This document shows, piece by piece, positions 18,227 through 26,948 of a stretch of DNA of 64,000 nucleotides (its first letter is position 1; every line of letters begins with the position of its first letter). The position numbers and the translations under genes were made by a program. Under the pieces are notes generated by a model. That model saw only the letters and a list, made by a program, of their open reading frames with translations, made no database searches and was not told the DNA's origin. The stretch comes from Streptomyces maremycinicus (GTDB taxonomy: Bacteria; Actinomycetota; Actinomycetes; Streptomycetales; Streptomycetaceae): contig NZ_BBYG01000008.1 in assembly GCF_001184025.1 (NCBI RefSeq), forward strand, positions 558,001-622,000. The letters run 5' to 3'.

Positions 18227-19384
18227 ATGAGCGACAGGCACATCAGTCAGCACTTCGAGACCCTCGCGATCCACGCGGGCAACACCGCCGATCCCCTCAC
18301 CGGCGCGGTGGTCCCGCCCATCTACCAGGTCTCGACCTACAAGCAGGACGGCGTCGGCGGGCTGCGCGGCGGATACGAGTACAGCCGCAGCGCCAACCCG
18401 ACCAGGACCGCCCTGGAGGAGAACCTCGCCGCCCTGGAGGGCGGCCGTCGAGGTCTCGCGTTCGCTTCCGGACTGGCGGCCGAGGACTGCCTGTTGCGTA
18501 CGCTGCTCAGCCCGGGTGACCACGTGGTGATCCCGAACGACGCCTACGGCGGCACGTTCCGGCTCTTCGCGAAGGTCGTCGCCCGCTGGGGTGTGGAGTG
18601 GTCGGTCGCCGACACCGGCGACGCCGCCGCCGTGCGGGCCGCGATCACCCCGAAGACCAAGGCCGTGTGGGTGGAGACCCCCTCCAACCCGCTCCTCGGC
18701 ATCACCGACATCGCCGCCGTCGCCCAGGTCGCCCGGGAGGCGGGCGCCCGTCTCGTCGTCGACAACACCTTCGCCACCCCGTACCTCCAGCAGCCGCTGG
18801 CGCTCGGCGCGGACGTCGTGGTGCACTCCCTGACCAAGTACATGGGCGGTCACTCGGACGTCGTCGGCGGCGCGCTGGTCACCGGCGACGCGGAGCTGGG
18901 CGAGGAGCTGGCGTACCACCAGAACGCGATGGGCGCGGTCGCCGGGCCCTTCGACTCCTGGCTGGTGCTGCGCGGCGCGAAGACGCTGTCGGTGCGCATG
19001 GACCGGCACAGCGAGAACGCCACCAAGGTCGCCGACATGCTGACCCGGCACGGGCGCGTGACGAAGGTGCTGTACCCGGGTCTGCCCGACCACCCGGGGC
19101 ACGAGGTCGCGGCCAAGCAGATGCGGGCGTTCGGCGGCATGATCTCCTTCCGGGTCGCCGGGGGCGAGGAGGCGGCCGTCGAGGTGTGCAACCGCGCCAA
19201 GGTGTTCACCCTCGGTGAGTCGCTGGGCGGCGTCGAGTCCCTCATCGAGCACCCGGGCCGCATGACGCACGCGTCCGTGGTCGGCTCGGCGCTGGAGGTC
19301 CCCGGTGACCTCGTCCGGCTCTCCGTCGGCATCGAGAACATCGACGATCTTCTCGCCGACCTCCAGCAGGCCCTCGGCCGGTAG
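18227..19384 (+). CDS. metB: Cystathionine gamma-synthase / gamma-lyase
   Basis: A 385-residue PLP enzyme of the Cys/Met metabolism family, converting O-acylhomoserine plus cysteine to cystathionine or splitting cystathionine. The PLP lysine is K204 in H-S-L-T-K-Y-M-G-G-H-S-D. Other signatures are Y-x-Y-S-R-S-A-N-P-T (residues 50-59), V-V-D-N-T-F-A-T-P and S-L-G-G-V-E-S-L-I-E-H-P. Synthase and lyase activities cannot be separated by eye. No SAM riboswitch is visible upstream. The ATG at 18227 is the first in frame before the family start. Single gene. Confidence 0.93.
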   Translation: MSDRHISQHFETLAIHAGNTADPLTGAVVPPIYQVSTYKQDGVGGLRGGYEYSRSANPTRTALEENLAALEGGRRGLAFASGLAAEDCLLRTLLSPGDHVVIPNDAYGGTFRLFAKVVARWGVEWSVADTGDAAAVRAAITPKTKAVWVETPSNPLLGITDIAAVAQVAREAGARLVVDNTFATPYLQQPLALGADVVVHSLTKYMGGHSDVVGGALVTGDAELGEELAYHQNAMGAVAGPFDSWLVLRGAKTLSVRMDRHSENATKVADMLTRHGRVTKVLYPGLPDHPGHEVAAKQMRAFGGMISFRVAGGEEAAVEVCNRAKVFTLGESLGGVESLIEHPGRMTHASVVGSALEVPGDLVRLSVGIENIDDLLADLQQALGR

Positions 19385-19427
19385 GTCCCCGGCCGGCCGG
19401 TCCTGGGCCGTTCGTCGGCCTTCGGGG

Positions 19428-19676
19428 TCACCAGCCGGTGAGCGGTGGAGTCGTCTGCGACGGCGGCTCCACCCACGGCTGGGCGACCACCGCCCAGACC
19501 GTGAAGGCCACCGCGGCCGCGCACAGCAGCAGCCACAGCAGCCGCCGGGCGGCCGTCCGGCGGCGCAGTATGCGCCCGCCCCGGCGTACCACGTCCGCGT
19601 GCAGTTCCGTGGGCACGTGCGGCGCGGTCCGCTCCATGATCTGCCGTACGGCCGCCTCCCGCTGGAGCCGGTTCAC
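19428..19676 (-). CDS. Small single-pass membrane protein paired with sigma-like gene
   Basis: An 82-residue protein starting at GTG 19676, whose first bases overlap the stop of the sigma-like gene (GTGA). The N-terminal half is cytoplasmic and helical (R-Q-I-M-E-R-T-A-P-H-V), a basic patch R-R-G-G-R-I-L-R-R-R precedes one transmembrane helix (about residues 45-65), and a short Pro/Thr tail lies outside. Translational coupling with a sigma-like protein suggests a membrane partner or anti-sigma role. It is shorter than classical anti-sigma factors and shows no zinc motif, so this is an inference. Confidence 0.72.
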   Translation of the reverse strand: MNRLQREAAVRQIMERTAPHVPTELHADVVRRGGRILRRRTAARRLLWLLLCAAAVAFTVWAVVAQPWVEPPSQTTPPLTGW

Positions 19677-20185
19677 GACGTCACCGCCTTCGCCCGGCTC
19701 ACGGTCGGCGCCGGGCCCCTCGGCGGATGCAGAAGCGTCGCCGTCGCCCGGTCGCAGACCGTGCGGATCCGTTCCGTCGGCAGGCCGAGCAGGGCCGCCA
19801 CCTGTTCCTCGGCGACGCCCTCGTAGAGCCTCAGGACCAGGACCAGGCGTTCCTGGGGGGTGAGCCGTGCCAGCGGGCCCGCGGCGACGGGCGGTCGGCC
19901 GCGGCCCAGGGGCAGAGCGGTGTACCGGTGCCACGCGCTGTGAGCGAAGCGGATGGCCAGATACTCGCGGGCCCGGTCGTAGGGGTCCTCGCCGTGCAGC
20001 CGGTCCCAGCAGGCGTACGTGTGTGCGAGGGCCAGTGTCAGCAGGCGCCGCGCGCGCGGGTTGTCGGCGGGTTCCTCCGCCGTGAGCAGGGTGGCGGCGT
20101 GCAGCAACCGCCCGCCCGCTCCGGCGACGAACGCCTCGAACTCCCGTGCCCGGCGGGCTTCCTGGGCCGTACGCCTCTCTCGCAC
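19673..20185 (-). CDS. ECF/SigE-like RNA polymerase sigma-70 family protein
   Basis: A 170-residue protein with the two-part plan of small sigma factors. A helical region 2-like part (residues ~12-70) includes F-E-A-F-V-A-G-A-G-G-R-L-L. A region 4-type helix-turn-helix (residues ~100-160) reads L-T-P-Q-E-R-L-V-L-V-L-R-L-Y-E-G-V, then V-A-A-L-L-G-L-P-T-E-R-I-R-T. Region 2 is weak in the acidic promoter-melting residues, so it may be degenerate or act as a regulator. Downstream, overlapping by 4 nt, lies the small membrane protein. Regulon unknown. Confidence 0.75.
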   Translation of the reverse strand: MRERRTAQEARRAREFEAFVAGAGGRLLHAATLLTAEEPADNPRARRLLTLALAHTYACWDRLHGEDPYDRAREYLAIRFAHSAWHRYTALPLGRGRPPVAAGPLARLTPQERLVLVLRLYEGVAEEQVAALLGLPTERIRTVCDRATATLLHPPRGPAPTVSRAKAVTS

Positions 20186-20316
20186 ACCGAGCCTCCCGCC
20201 TGACGGCGTCCCCCTGGAGGGCCATACGCCCCGGTCTCATATGAGGCCAGGGGCGGGCTTTCGGTCAAGAGCCGCGCACGGCCGCCGGAAAGTCGCCGCA
20301 CGCGCGTGCGGCCCGT

Positions 20317-20844
20317 TCAGGAGGCGGCCGACGACGGCTCCGCGCCCGGTACGCCCTGGGCCGCCATCCGGGAGGACAGCGCGGTGTTGAAGCGGGTGAG
20401 GAGATCACAGAAGGCCTCGCGCTCCTCGGGGGCCCAGTCGTCCGTCAGCTCGGCCATCAACTGGCGCCGGGAGGACCGCACTTCCTCCAGCCGGGACTGC
20501 CCGCGCGGGGACAGCTGGAGCACCACGGCCCGTCCGTCCTCGGGGTGCGAGGTCCGCTTGACCAGGCCGGTGTCGACGAGCGGAGCCACCTGCCGGGTGA
20601 CGGTGGACGAGTCGATGCCCATGCTCGCGGCGAGCGCCTTGACGCCCATCGGGCCTTCGTTGTCGAGGCGGTTGAGCAGCAGGTACGCGGCGCGGTCCAT
20701 GGAGTTGCGCACCTGTCCGACGCCGCCGAGCCGGGTCTGTTCGGCACGGCGGGCGAACACCGCGACCTCGTGCTGCAAGGTGTCGAGAAGACCGGTGTCA
20801 CCGACGGTCGTCATGTCCATCGACATTTCAGGTGTTGTGGGCAT
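20317..20844 (-). CDS. MarR-family transcriptional regulator
   Basis: A 175-residue winged-helix regulator. The core is L-L-N-R-L-D-N-E-G-P-M-G-V-K-A-L-A, the recognition helix M-G-I-D-S-S-T-V-T-R-Q-V lies near residues 75-90, and the wing is R-T-S-H-P-E-D-G-R-A-V-V-L. It diverges from the threonine ammonia-lyase gene (145 bp apart), so it may control that gene, itself or the nearby exporter. The ligand is unknown. ATG 20844 is used; the ATGs at 20820 and 20814 are possible alternatives. Confidence 0.88.
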   Translation of the reverse strand: MPTTPEMSMDMTTVGDTGLLDTLQHEVAVFARRAEQTRLGGVGQVRNSMDRAAYLLLNRLDNEGPMGVKALAASMGIDSSTVTRQVAPLVDTGLVKRTSHPEDGRAVVLQLSPRGQSRLEEVRSSRRQLMAELTDDWAPEEREAFCDLLTRFNTALSSRMAAQGVPGAEPSSAAS

Positions 20845-20989
20845 GGCCGGGGGCTCACTTCATGAAGGGGCTGCTGGAATGGGGGACAGAGTACGCGGCC
20901 GGAAGGCGGGTCGTACCGACGCTGCGGAAACCGGTCTCGGAGGTTGGTCACAGCGGTCGTGGCCGCCTGTGAACTGCGATGCTGGAGTC

Positions 20990-22219
20990 ATGAGCTACCG
21001 CACGGCTGACTCCTTGCGTCCCGTCACCCTCGACGATGTGCGCGGGGCCCAGAAGATGCTGTCGGGCGTCGCGCGGACGACCGCGATGGAGGGCAGCAGG
21101 CACCTGTCCCAGCTGGTCGGGGCGCCGGTGCACTTCAAGTGCGAGAACCTCCAGCGGACGGGGTCGTTCAAGCTGCGCGGCGCGTATGTCCGGATCGCCG
21201 GGCTGCTGCCGGAGGAGCGGGCCGCCGGGGTGGTCGCGGCGAGCGCGGGCAACCACGCGCAGGGTGTGGCGCTGGCCTCGTCGGTGCTGGGTGTGCGCTC
21301 CACGGTGTTCATGCCCCGGGGCGCTCCGCTGCCGAAGATCAGTGCCACCCGTGAGTACGGCGCCGAGGTGCGTCTGCACGGTCAGGTCGTCGACGAGACG
21401 CTGGCCGCGGCGCAGGAGTACGCGGCCGGGACGGGTGCGGTGTTCATCCACCCCTTCGACCACCCCGACATCATCGCTGGTCAGGGCACGGTCGGCCTGG
21501 AGATCCTGGAGCAGTGCCCGGAGGTGCGCACGATCGTCGTCGGGATCGGCGGCGGCGGGCTGGCCGCGGGCATCGCGGTCGCGGTGAAGGCGCTGCGGCC
21601 GGACGTGCGGATCGTCGGGGTGCAGGCGGCGGGGGCCGCGGCGTACCCGCCCTCGCTGGCGGCCGGGCGGCCGGTGTCGATCAGCACCCCGGCGACGATG
21701 GCCGACGGCATCAAGGTCGGCCGGCCCGGTGACGTGCCGTTCTCCCTCGTCGGCGATCTGGTGGACGAGGTACGCACGGTGACGGAGGACGAGCTGGCCG
21801 CGGCGCTGCTGCTGTGCCTGGAGCGGGCCAAGCTGGTCGTCGAGCCGGCCGGGGCGAGCCCGGTGGCCGCGCTGCTGAGCGCGCCGGACGCCTTCGAGGG
21901 CCCGGTGGTGGCGGTCCTGTCCGGCGGCAACGTCGACCCGGTGCTGATGGAGCGCGTCCTGCGGCACGGCATGGCGGCGCAGGGGCGCTACCTGGCCGTA
22001 CGCCTGCGGCTGACGGACCGGCCGGGCGCCCTCGCCGCGCTGCTGGGGGCGTTGTCAGTGGTCGACGCTAACGTCTTGGACGTGAGCCATCTGCGGACGG
22101 ACCCCCGTCTCGGGCTGACCGAGGCGGAGGTCGAGCTGCACCTGGAAACGAAGGGACCGGAGCACTGCGCCGAGGTCGGCCGAGTTCTGCGCGAGGCCGG
22201 TTACACCGTCATCGACTGA
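20990..22219 (+). CDS. ilvA: Threonine ammonia-lyase with ACT-like C terminus
   Basis: A 409-residue PLP enzyme that converts threonine to 2-oxobutanoate. The PLP lysine is K61 in R-T-G-S-F-K-L-R-G-A. Other signatures are S-A-G-N-H-A-Q-G-V-A, the phosphate loop G-G-G-G-L (about residue 185) and S-G-G-N-V-D. A C-terminal ACT-like domain of about 75 residues (R-L-T-D-R-P-G-A-L-A-A-L-L) suggests allosteric control. The length fits catabolic-type or short regulated lyases rather than the two-ACT biosynthetic form. The gene symbol is a family guess. It diverges from the MarR gene. Confidence 0.92.
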   Translation: MSYRTADSLRPVTLDDVRGAQKMLSGVARTTAMEGSRHLSQLVGAPVHFKCENLQRTGSFKLRGAYVRIAGLLPEERAAGVVAASAGNHAQGVALASSVLGVRSTVFMPRGAPLPKISATREYGAEVRLHGQVVDETLAAAQEYAAGTGAVFIHPFDHPDIIAGQGTVGLEILEQCPEVRTIVVGIGGGGLAAGIAVAVKALRPDVRIVGVQAAGAAAYPPSLAAGRPVSISTPATMADGIKVGRPGDVPFSLVGDLVDEVRTVTEDELAAALLLCLERAKLVVEPAGASPVAALLSAPDAFEGPVVAVLSGGNVDPVLMERVLRHGMAAQGRYLAVRLRLTDRPGALAALLGALSVVDANVLDVSHLRTDPRLGLTEAEVELHLETKGPEHCAEVGRVLREAGYTVID

Positions 22220-22364
22220 CGTCGACCGGCGACGTCGCCCGGCGTGGACCGGCGTCGCCCGGCGCAGACAGGGCATCGGCCGAGGTCGAGGGGCTCCCGG
22301 ACTCCTCCCGCACCCCGCGGGGGCCCCGGCCGGTGGGGGGCTGTCACTCGTTCGAGAAAGACCG

Positions 22365-22393
22365 TTGTGACACGCGATACATCGCGTTATGGT
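22365..22393 (+). promoter_or_regulatory. Promoter with operator palindrome between -35 and -10
   Basis: TTGTGA (22365-22370) and TATGGT (22388-22393) are spaced by 17 bp. The spacer contains the palindrome ACGCGAT-ac-ATCGCGT (22372-22387). The gene start is 94 bp downstream. The layout is typical of a repressor-controlled promoter for the DrrAB-type exporter. TatCGCGAT-like palindromes are known for PadR-family repressors, but no PadR gene lies in the window. Confidence 0.65.
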
Positions 22394-22486
22394 GTGTCCC
22401 GCGCCACTCCCCTCACCTTTCATGGGGCGGAACGAAAAGTACAAACCTAGGCTTTCCGAAGAATCCTCAATGACGTGGAGACTGAT

Positions 22487-23518
22487 ATGCCAGGTGCCAT
22501 CTACGCCGAAGGCCTGGTGAAGACCTTCGGCGACGTAAAGGCTCTGGACGGCGTGGACCTGGACGTCCCGGAGGGCACGGTCCTCGGCCTGCTCGGGCCG
22601 AACGGAGCGGGCAAGACCACCACGGTCCGCTGTCTGACCACGCTCCTGCGCCCCGACCGCGGCCGGGCCGTGGTCGCCGGCCTGGACGTGCTCAAGCACC
22701 CCAACGAGGTCCGCCGTGCCATCGGCCTGTCCGGCCAGTTCGCGGCGGTCGACGAATACCTCACCGGCCGCGAGAACCTCCAGATGGTCGGCCGGCTCTA
22801 CCAGATGAAGGCGGGCGCGGCGAAGGCCCGGGCCGCCGAACTGCTCGACCAGTTCGGCCTCACGGAAGCCGCCGACCGCACGGCCAAGACGTACTCCGGC
22901 GGTATGCGCCGCCGGCTGGACCTGGCAGCGGCCCTGGTCGTCTCACCGCCCGTCATGTTCATGGACGAGCCGACGACCGGCCTCGACCCGCGCAACCGGC
23001 AGATGCTGTGGGAGGTGATCAAACGCCTCGTCTCCGGCGGCACCACGCTGCTGCTCACCACGCAGTACCTCGAGGAGGCCGACCACCTCGCGCACGACAT
23101 CGCGGTCGTCGACCACGGCCGGGTGATCGCCCGCGGTACCTCCGACCAGCTCAAGGCACGCACCGGCGGAGAGCGTGTGGAGGTCGTGGTGCACGACCGC
23201 GAACACATCGCGACGGCCGCGGAGGTACTGACCGGCTTCGGCAAGGGCGAGACCACCGTCGAGCAGCACACCCGCAAGCTCACGGTGCCCGTGGCCGGCG
23301 GCGCCAAGCTCCTCGCCGAGGTCATCCGTGAGCTCGACAGCCGAGGCATCGAGATCGACGACATCGGCCTGCGCCGCCCCACCCTCGACGACGTCTTCCT
23401 GTCCCTGACGGGGCACGTCGCCGAGATCAAGGCCGAGGAGAACGACGAGGACCGTCGGACCGGCCGGCGTGCTCCCGGCAGTACGACCGCGAAGAGCGAG
23501 AGGGAGACCGTCGAATGA
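22487..23518 (+). CDS. ABC exporter ATPase, DrrA family
   Basis: A 343-residue ATPase of the daunorubicin-resistance type. Walker A is G-P-N-G-A-G-K-T-T (about residues 40-48), the signature is Y-S-G-G-M-R-R-R and Walker B is V-M-F-M-D-E-P. The C-terminal region has the DrrA-type extension ending in a basic/acidic tail. ATG 22487 is chosen since GGAG lies 6 nt upstream, placing the earlier GTG 22475 in the leader. The permease follows with a 4-bp ATGA overlap. Export of a drug or lipid-like compound is likely; the substrate is unknown and no antibiotic cluster flanks it. Confidence 0.92.
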   Translation: MPGAIYAEGLVKTFGDVKALDGVDLDVPEGTVLGLLGPNGAGKTTTVRCLTTLLRPDRGRAVVAGLDVLKHPNEVRRAIGLSGQFAAVDEYLTGRENLQMVGRLYQMKAGAAKARAAELLDQFGLTEAADRTAKTYSGGMRRRLDLAAALVVSPPVMFMDEPTTGLDPRNRQMLWEVIKRLVSGGTTLLLTTQYLEEADHLAHDIAVVDHGRVIARGTSDQLKARTGGERVEVVVHDREHIATAAEVLTGFGKGETTVEQHTRKLTVPVAGGAKLLAEVIRELDSRGIEIDDIGLRRPTLDDVFLSLTGHVAEIKAEENDEDRRTGRRAPGSTTAKSERETVE

Positions 23519-24378
23519 GTGCCGTCACCGACGCCGTGCGCGGCGCGGCGCCCAAGCCCGCCCATCCGCTCGGCCAGTCCGTCCGCGACTCGCTGGTCAT
23601 CGCGAAGCGCAACCTGATCCGGATGTCCCGCATCCCGGAGATGGTCATCTTCGGGCTCATCCAGCCGATCATGTTCGTGGTGCTGTTCACCTACGTGTTC
23701 GGCGGGTCCATGCAGATCGGCGGCAGCACGAGCGCCACCGACTACACGAACTTCCTGATGGCGGGCATCTTCGCGCAGACCGTCACCTTCGCCACCGCGG
23801 GAGCCGGTGCCGGCATCGCCGACGACATGCACAAGGGCCTCATCGACCGGTTCCGCTCGCTGCCCATGGCGCGTGGCGCGGTGCTCACCGGGCGCACCCT
23901 CGCCGACCTGGTGCAGACGGCGCTCACCCTGCTGGTCCTGGCGGTGGTCGCCCTCCTGGTCGGCTGGCGGGTCGGGTCCGACGGGAACACCGACGCGGGC
24001 CGGGTCCTGGGTGCCTTCGGGCTGCTGCTCCTGCTCGGCTACGCCTTCACCTGGATCGGTGCCCTGATCGGCCTGAGCGTCCGCACCCCCGAGGCGGCCA
24101 CCTCCGGCGGACTGATCTGGCTCTTCCCGGTGACCTTCATCTCCAACGCGTTCGTGGACACCAGCAACATGACGCCCTGGCTGCGCCACATCGCCGAGTG
24201 GAACCCGTTCAGTGCCACGGTCCAGGCCTGCCGGGTGCTCTTCGCGAACCCGGGCCAGTCCTCGTCCGACGCCTGGCCCATGCAGCACCCGGTCTGGGCC
24301 TCGCTGATCTACTCGGTGCTGATCGTCCTGATCTTCCGGACGCTGGCGGTCCGCAAGTACCGCTCGGCCACGGCCTGA
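23515..24378 (+). CDS. ABC exporter permease, DrrB family
   Basis: A 287-residue ABC-2 type permease with six hydrophobic helices, preceded by the basic cytoplasmic stretch A-K-R-N-L-I-R-M-S-R. Family words are Q-P-I-M-F-V-V-L-F-T-Y-V-F-G-G and the signature G-L-I-D-R-F-R-S-L-P-M near residue 105. It overlaps the ATPase gene by 4 bp, so translation is coupled. Two copies of this fold plus two ATPases make the exporter. A strong hairpin follows. The substrate is unknown. Confidence 0.92.
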   Translation: MSAVTDAVRGAAPKPAHPLGQSVRDSLVIAKRNLIRMSRIPEMVIFGLIQPIMFVVLFTYVFGGSMQIGGSTSATDYTNFLMAGIFAQTVTFATAGAGAGIADDMHKGLIDRFRSLPMARGAVLTGRTLADLVQTALTLLVLAVVALLVGWRVGSDGNTDAGRVLGAFGLLLLLGYAFTWIGALIGLSVRTPEAATSGGLIWLFPVTFISNAFVDTSNMTPWLRHIAEWNPFSATVQACRVLFANPGQSSSDAWPMQHPVWASLIYSVLIVLIFRTLAVRKYRSATA

Positions 24379-24495
24379 GCCCGCCGGAGCACGGCACGGC
24401 CCCCGGGGCGCGACGCAGCCCCGGTGCACCACACAGCCGGCGGCGGCACCACACCGCGCCCGGGGGCGCAGCGAAGCCCCCGGTGGCATGACGAA

Positions 24496-24522
24496 GCCCC
24501 CGGCGGTATGGGCGCCGGGGGC
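24496..24522. terminator. Bidirectional hairpin terminator between exporter and greA
   Basis: GCCCCCGGCG (24496-24505) pairs with CGCCGGGGGC (24513-24522) around a 7-nt loop. Two weaker copies of the word gaagcccccgg lie just upstream. It sits between convergent genes and could end both transcripts. Confidence 0.75.
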
Positions 24523-24557
24523 CGGTCACAGCGGGGGCGACGACGGACAGGGGACCG

Positions 24558-25058
24558 TCAGCCGCTGTAGGCCTCGGCCTTGAGGATCCGTACGGAGGCC
24601 TTCTTGCCGTTGGGCAGCTCGTACTCCGCGTCCTCGCCGACCTTGTGGCCGATCACGCCGGTGCCCAGCGGGGACTGGGGCGAGTAGGTCTCGATGTCCG
24701 AGCTCGCGTACTCGCGAGAGGCGAGCAGGAAGGTCATGGTGTCGTCCTCGTCGCCGTCGAAGGCGATCGTCACGACCATGCCCGGCGCCACCGCGCCGTC
24801 CGCGGAAGCCGGGGCCTCGCCGACCTTGGCGTTGTCGAGGAGCTGGGTCAGCTGGCGCACACGAAGCTCCTGCTTGCCCTGCTCCTCCTTGGCCGCGTGG
24901 TACCCACCGTTCTCACGCAGGTCCCCCTCCTCGCGCGCTGCCGCGATCTTGGCGGCGATCTCCGTGCGCGCAGGACCAGTAAGGTACTCAAGCTCGACCT
25001 TGAGCTTGTTGTACGCCTCCTGGGTCAGCCAGGTGACGGACTCGCTGGTCTGGGTCAC
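24558..25058 (-). CDS. greA: Transcription elongation factor GreA
   Basis: A 166-residue factor that rescues backtracked RNA polymerase. The N-terminal coiled coil carries the functional tip G-D-L-R-E-N-G-G-Y-H-A-A-K-E-E. The C-terminal FKBP-like domain ends in the family sequence. Translation starts at GTG 25058, with GAGGAG 6 nt upstream; the longer start is unlikely. It is followed by no obvious partner. greA next to DUF4307 and mca is a conserved actinobacterial arrangement. Confidence 0.96.
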   Translation of the reverse strand: MTQTSESVTWLTQEAYNKLKVELEYLTGPARTEIAAKIAAAREEGDLRENGGYHAAKEEQGKQELRVRQLTQLLDNAKVGEAPASADGAVAPGMVVTIAFDGDEDDTMTFLLASREYASSDIETYSPQSPLGTGVIGHKVGEDAEYELPNGKKASVRILKAEAYSG

Positions 25059-25304
25059 AGGTGCTCCTCGTCGGTACTGGGAATACAAAGCATCGCCCTA
25101 CCAAAAGCATGTTCCTCAGGTGATGGGCGAAACCACGAGCCTAACAATTCAGGGGCCGAAGGGGGAGGACATAAGCCATCAGAATTACGTCGACGCAGGT
25201 CAGCGCCCACGTATTGCGGGGGATCCCGCGCCCCTCGGAGGCCCTGGTGGACCCGGCGGCTCCGTTTCCGGGGAGGCCCCGGTGTCAGGCCGCGTCGTCC
25301 GGTG

Positions 25305-25706
25305 TCAGTCGGCGTGACAGCCGAGCAGCTCGGCCGTGGTGCCCCTCGACGTCGTCCGCAGGGTGACCGTCCGGTCGATGCGTGTGTCCGAACCGGTGAA
25401 GCGGAAGTCCGCCCGGCCGACCTCCGCGCCGTCGGCCGCCTGGGAGCGCACCGTGCAGTAGCCGCTCGCACCCGCGTCCTTGCGGACCTCCAGGTGGAGC
25501 CGCACCGCTTCGTCCGAGGTCGCCTTGAAGGTGATCACCTCGGCGCTGATCTTGTTCTGGCCGACGTAGTGGTAGGCGAAGTAACCGACCAGGGCGAGCA
25601 GGCACGCGCCCAGCACGGCGCCGGTGATCCGGAGCTTGCGGTCGGTCCGCTCGTCGGAGGAACGGCCGTAGCGGCCCTCGGGCAGCCGCGTGCTCGCCGT
25701 ACTCAT
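25305..25706 (-). CDS. DUF4307 membrane protein
   Basis: A 133-residue protein with a basic cytoplasmic N terminus (D-R-K-L-R-I), one transmembrane helix (about residues 28-47) and an extracytoplasmic beta-rich domain with a Cys in G-Y-C-T-V-R and a terminal Cys in L-L-G-C-H. This is the DUF4307 pattern. The gene sits divergent from mca and upstream of greA, as in most actinobacteria. No biochemical function is established; a link to envelope or thiol homeostasis is only suggested by position. Confidence 0.9.
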   Translation of the reverse strand: MSTASTRLPEGRYGRSSDERTDRKLRITGAVLGACLLALVGYFAYHYVGQNKISAEVITFKATSDEAVRLHLEVRKDAGASGYCTVRSQAADGAEVGRADFRFTGSDTRIDRTVTLRTTSRGTTAELLGCHAD

Positions 25707-25810
25707 GATCGTCCTCCCGGCACGGAATTATTCGCCTTCCGATTCGGTCACTATAGAAGCCTGCGATCGCGCCGGTTCACACCGGGCGCCGACTTACCGA
25801 GGATTGAGTC

Positions 25811-26692
25811 TTGACTGACCAGCTGCGACTGATGGCCGTCCACGCCCACCCCGACGACGAGTCGAGCAAGGGCGCGGCCACCATGGCGAAGTACGTGTCC
25901 GAGGGGGTGGACGTGCTGGTGGTGACCTGCACGGGCGGGGAGCGCGGCTCCATCCTCAATCCCAAGCTTCAGGGCGACAAGTACATCGAGGAGCACATCC
26001 ACGAGGTGCGCAAGAAGGAGATGGACGAGGCCCGCGAGATCCTCGGCGTCAAGCAGGAGTGGCTGGGCTTCGTCGACTCGGGCCTGCCCGAGGGCGACCC
26101 GCTGCCGCCGCTGCCCGACGGCTGCTTCGCCCTGGAGGACGTCGACAGGGCGGCCGGCGAACTGGTGAAGCAGATCCGCTCCTTCCGTCCCCAGGTGATC
26201 ACCACCTACGACGAGAACGGCGGCTACCCGCACCCCGACCACATCATGACCCACAAGATCTCGATGGTGGCCTTCGAGGGCGCGGACGACGCCGCCAAGT
26301 ACCCCGAGGCCGAGTTCGGGCCCGTGTACCGGCCGTCGAAGCTGTACTACAACCAGGGCTTCAACCGTCCCCGCACCGAGGCGCTGCACCACGCGATGCT
26401 CGACCGCGGCCTGGAGTCGCCCTACGGCGAGTGGCTCAAGCGCTGGGACGAGTTCGGCCAGAAGGAGCGCACGCTCACCACGCACGTTCCGTGCGCCGAC
26501 TTCTACGAGATCCGCGACAAGGCGCTGATCGCGCACGCCACGCAGATCGACCCCGACGGCGGCTGGTTCCGGGTGCCGATGGAGATCCAGAAGGAGGTCT
26601 GGCCCACGGAGGAGTACGAGCTCGCGAAGTCCCGCGTCGATACCTCCCTCCCCGAGGACGACCTCTTTGCGGGCATCCGCGACAATGCCTGA
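25811..26692 (+). CDS. mca: Mycothiol S-conjugate amidase
   Basis: A 293-residue zinc amidase of the LmbE/PIG-L family. It cleaves mycothiol conjugates formed with electrophiles, releasing a mercapturic acid for export and recycling glucosaminyl-inositol. The zinc motif A-H-P-D-D-E lies near residue 14, with a second His in Y-P-H-P-D-H. The start is TTG 25811. Mycothiol is confined to actinobacteria, which supports the organism call. A small membrane-protein gene overlaps its stop codon. The length and the word T-C-T-G-G-E-R-G-S match Mca rather than the deacetylase MshB. Confidence 0.95.
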   Translation: MTDQLRLMAVHAHPDDESSKGAATMAKYVSEGVDVLVVTCTGGERGSILNPKLQGDKYIEEHIHEVRKKEMDEAREILGVKQEWLGFVDSGLPEGDPLPPLPDGCFALEDVDRAAGELVKQIRSFRPQVITTYDENGGYPHPDHIMTHKISMVAFEGADDAAKYPEAEFGPVYRPSKLYYNQGFNRPRTEALHHAMLDRGLESPYGEWLKRWDEFGQKERTLTTHVPCADFYEIRDKALIAHATQIDPDGGWFRVPMEIQKEVWPTEEYELAKSRVDTSLPEDDLFAGIRDNA

Positions 26693-26948
26693 CATGAGCG
26701 CAAGCGTGAGCCTGGCAATGACGCACCTCGTCCCCCTCGCCAAGGAGGTCGACGAGAACAAGGTCACCCCCGGCGTCCTCGGCTTCATCGTCTTCGCGGC
26801 GATGGCCGTGGCGGTGTGGGGCCTGATGAAGTCCATGAGCAAGCACATGGGCAAGGTCGACTTCAAGGAGCCGGCGGACCCGGAGCAGGGCGCGACCACC
26901 GGCACGACGAACGCGGCGGCGACGGGGAAGCCCTCCTCGGCCGCGTGA
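26685..26948 (+). CDS. Small single-pass membrane protein
   Basis: An 87-residue protein starting at ATG 26685 (overlapping the mca stop by 8 bp) or at ATG 26694. It has one transmembrane helix (G-V-L-G-F-I-V-F-A-A-M-A-V-A-V-W-G) near the middle, a short helical loop with K-S-M-S-K-H-M-G-K and a Pro/Thr/Ala-rich C terminus. Small membrane proteins in this position after mca are conserved in actinobacteria. The function is unknown. Coupling to mca is inferred from the overlap. Confidence 0.8.
   Translation: MPDMSASVSLAMTHLVPLAKEVDENKVTPGVLGFIVFAAMAVAVWGLMKSMSKHMGKVDFKEPADPEQGATTGTTNAAATGKPSSAA

Noticed and set aside
22365..24378. Antibiotic biosynthetic cluster around the DrrAB-type exporter
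   Set aside because: The neighbours are threonine ammonia-lyase, MarR, GreA and Mca, and no biosynthetic enzymes are present.
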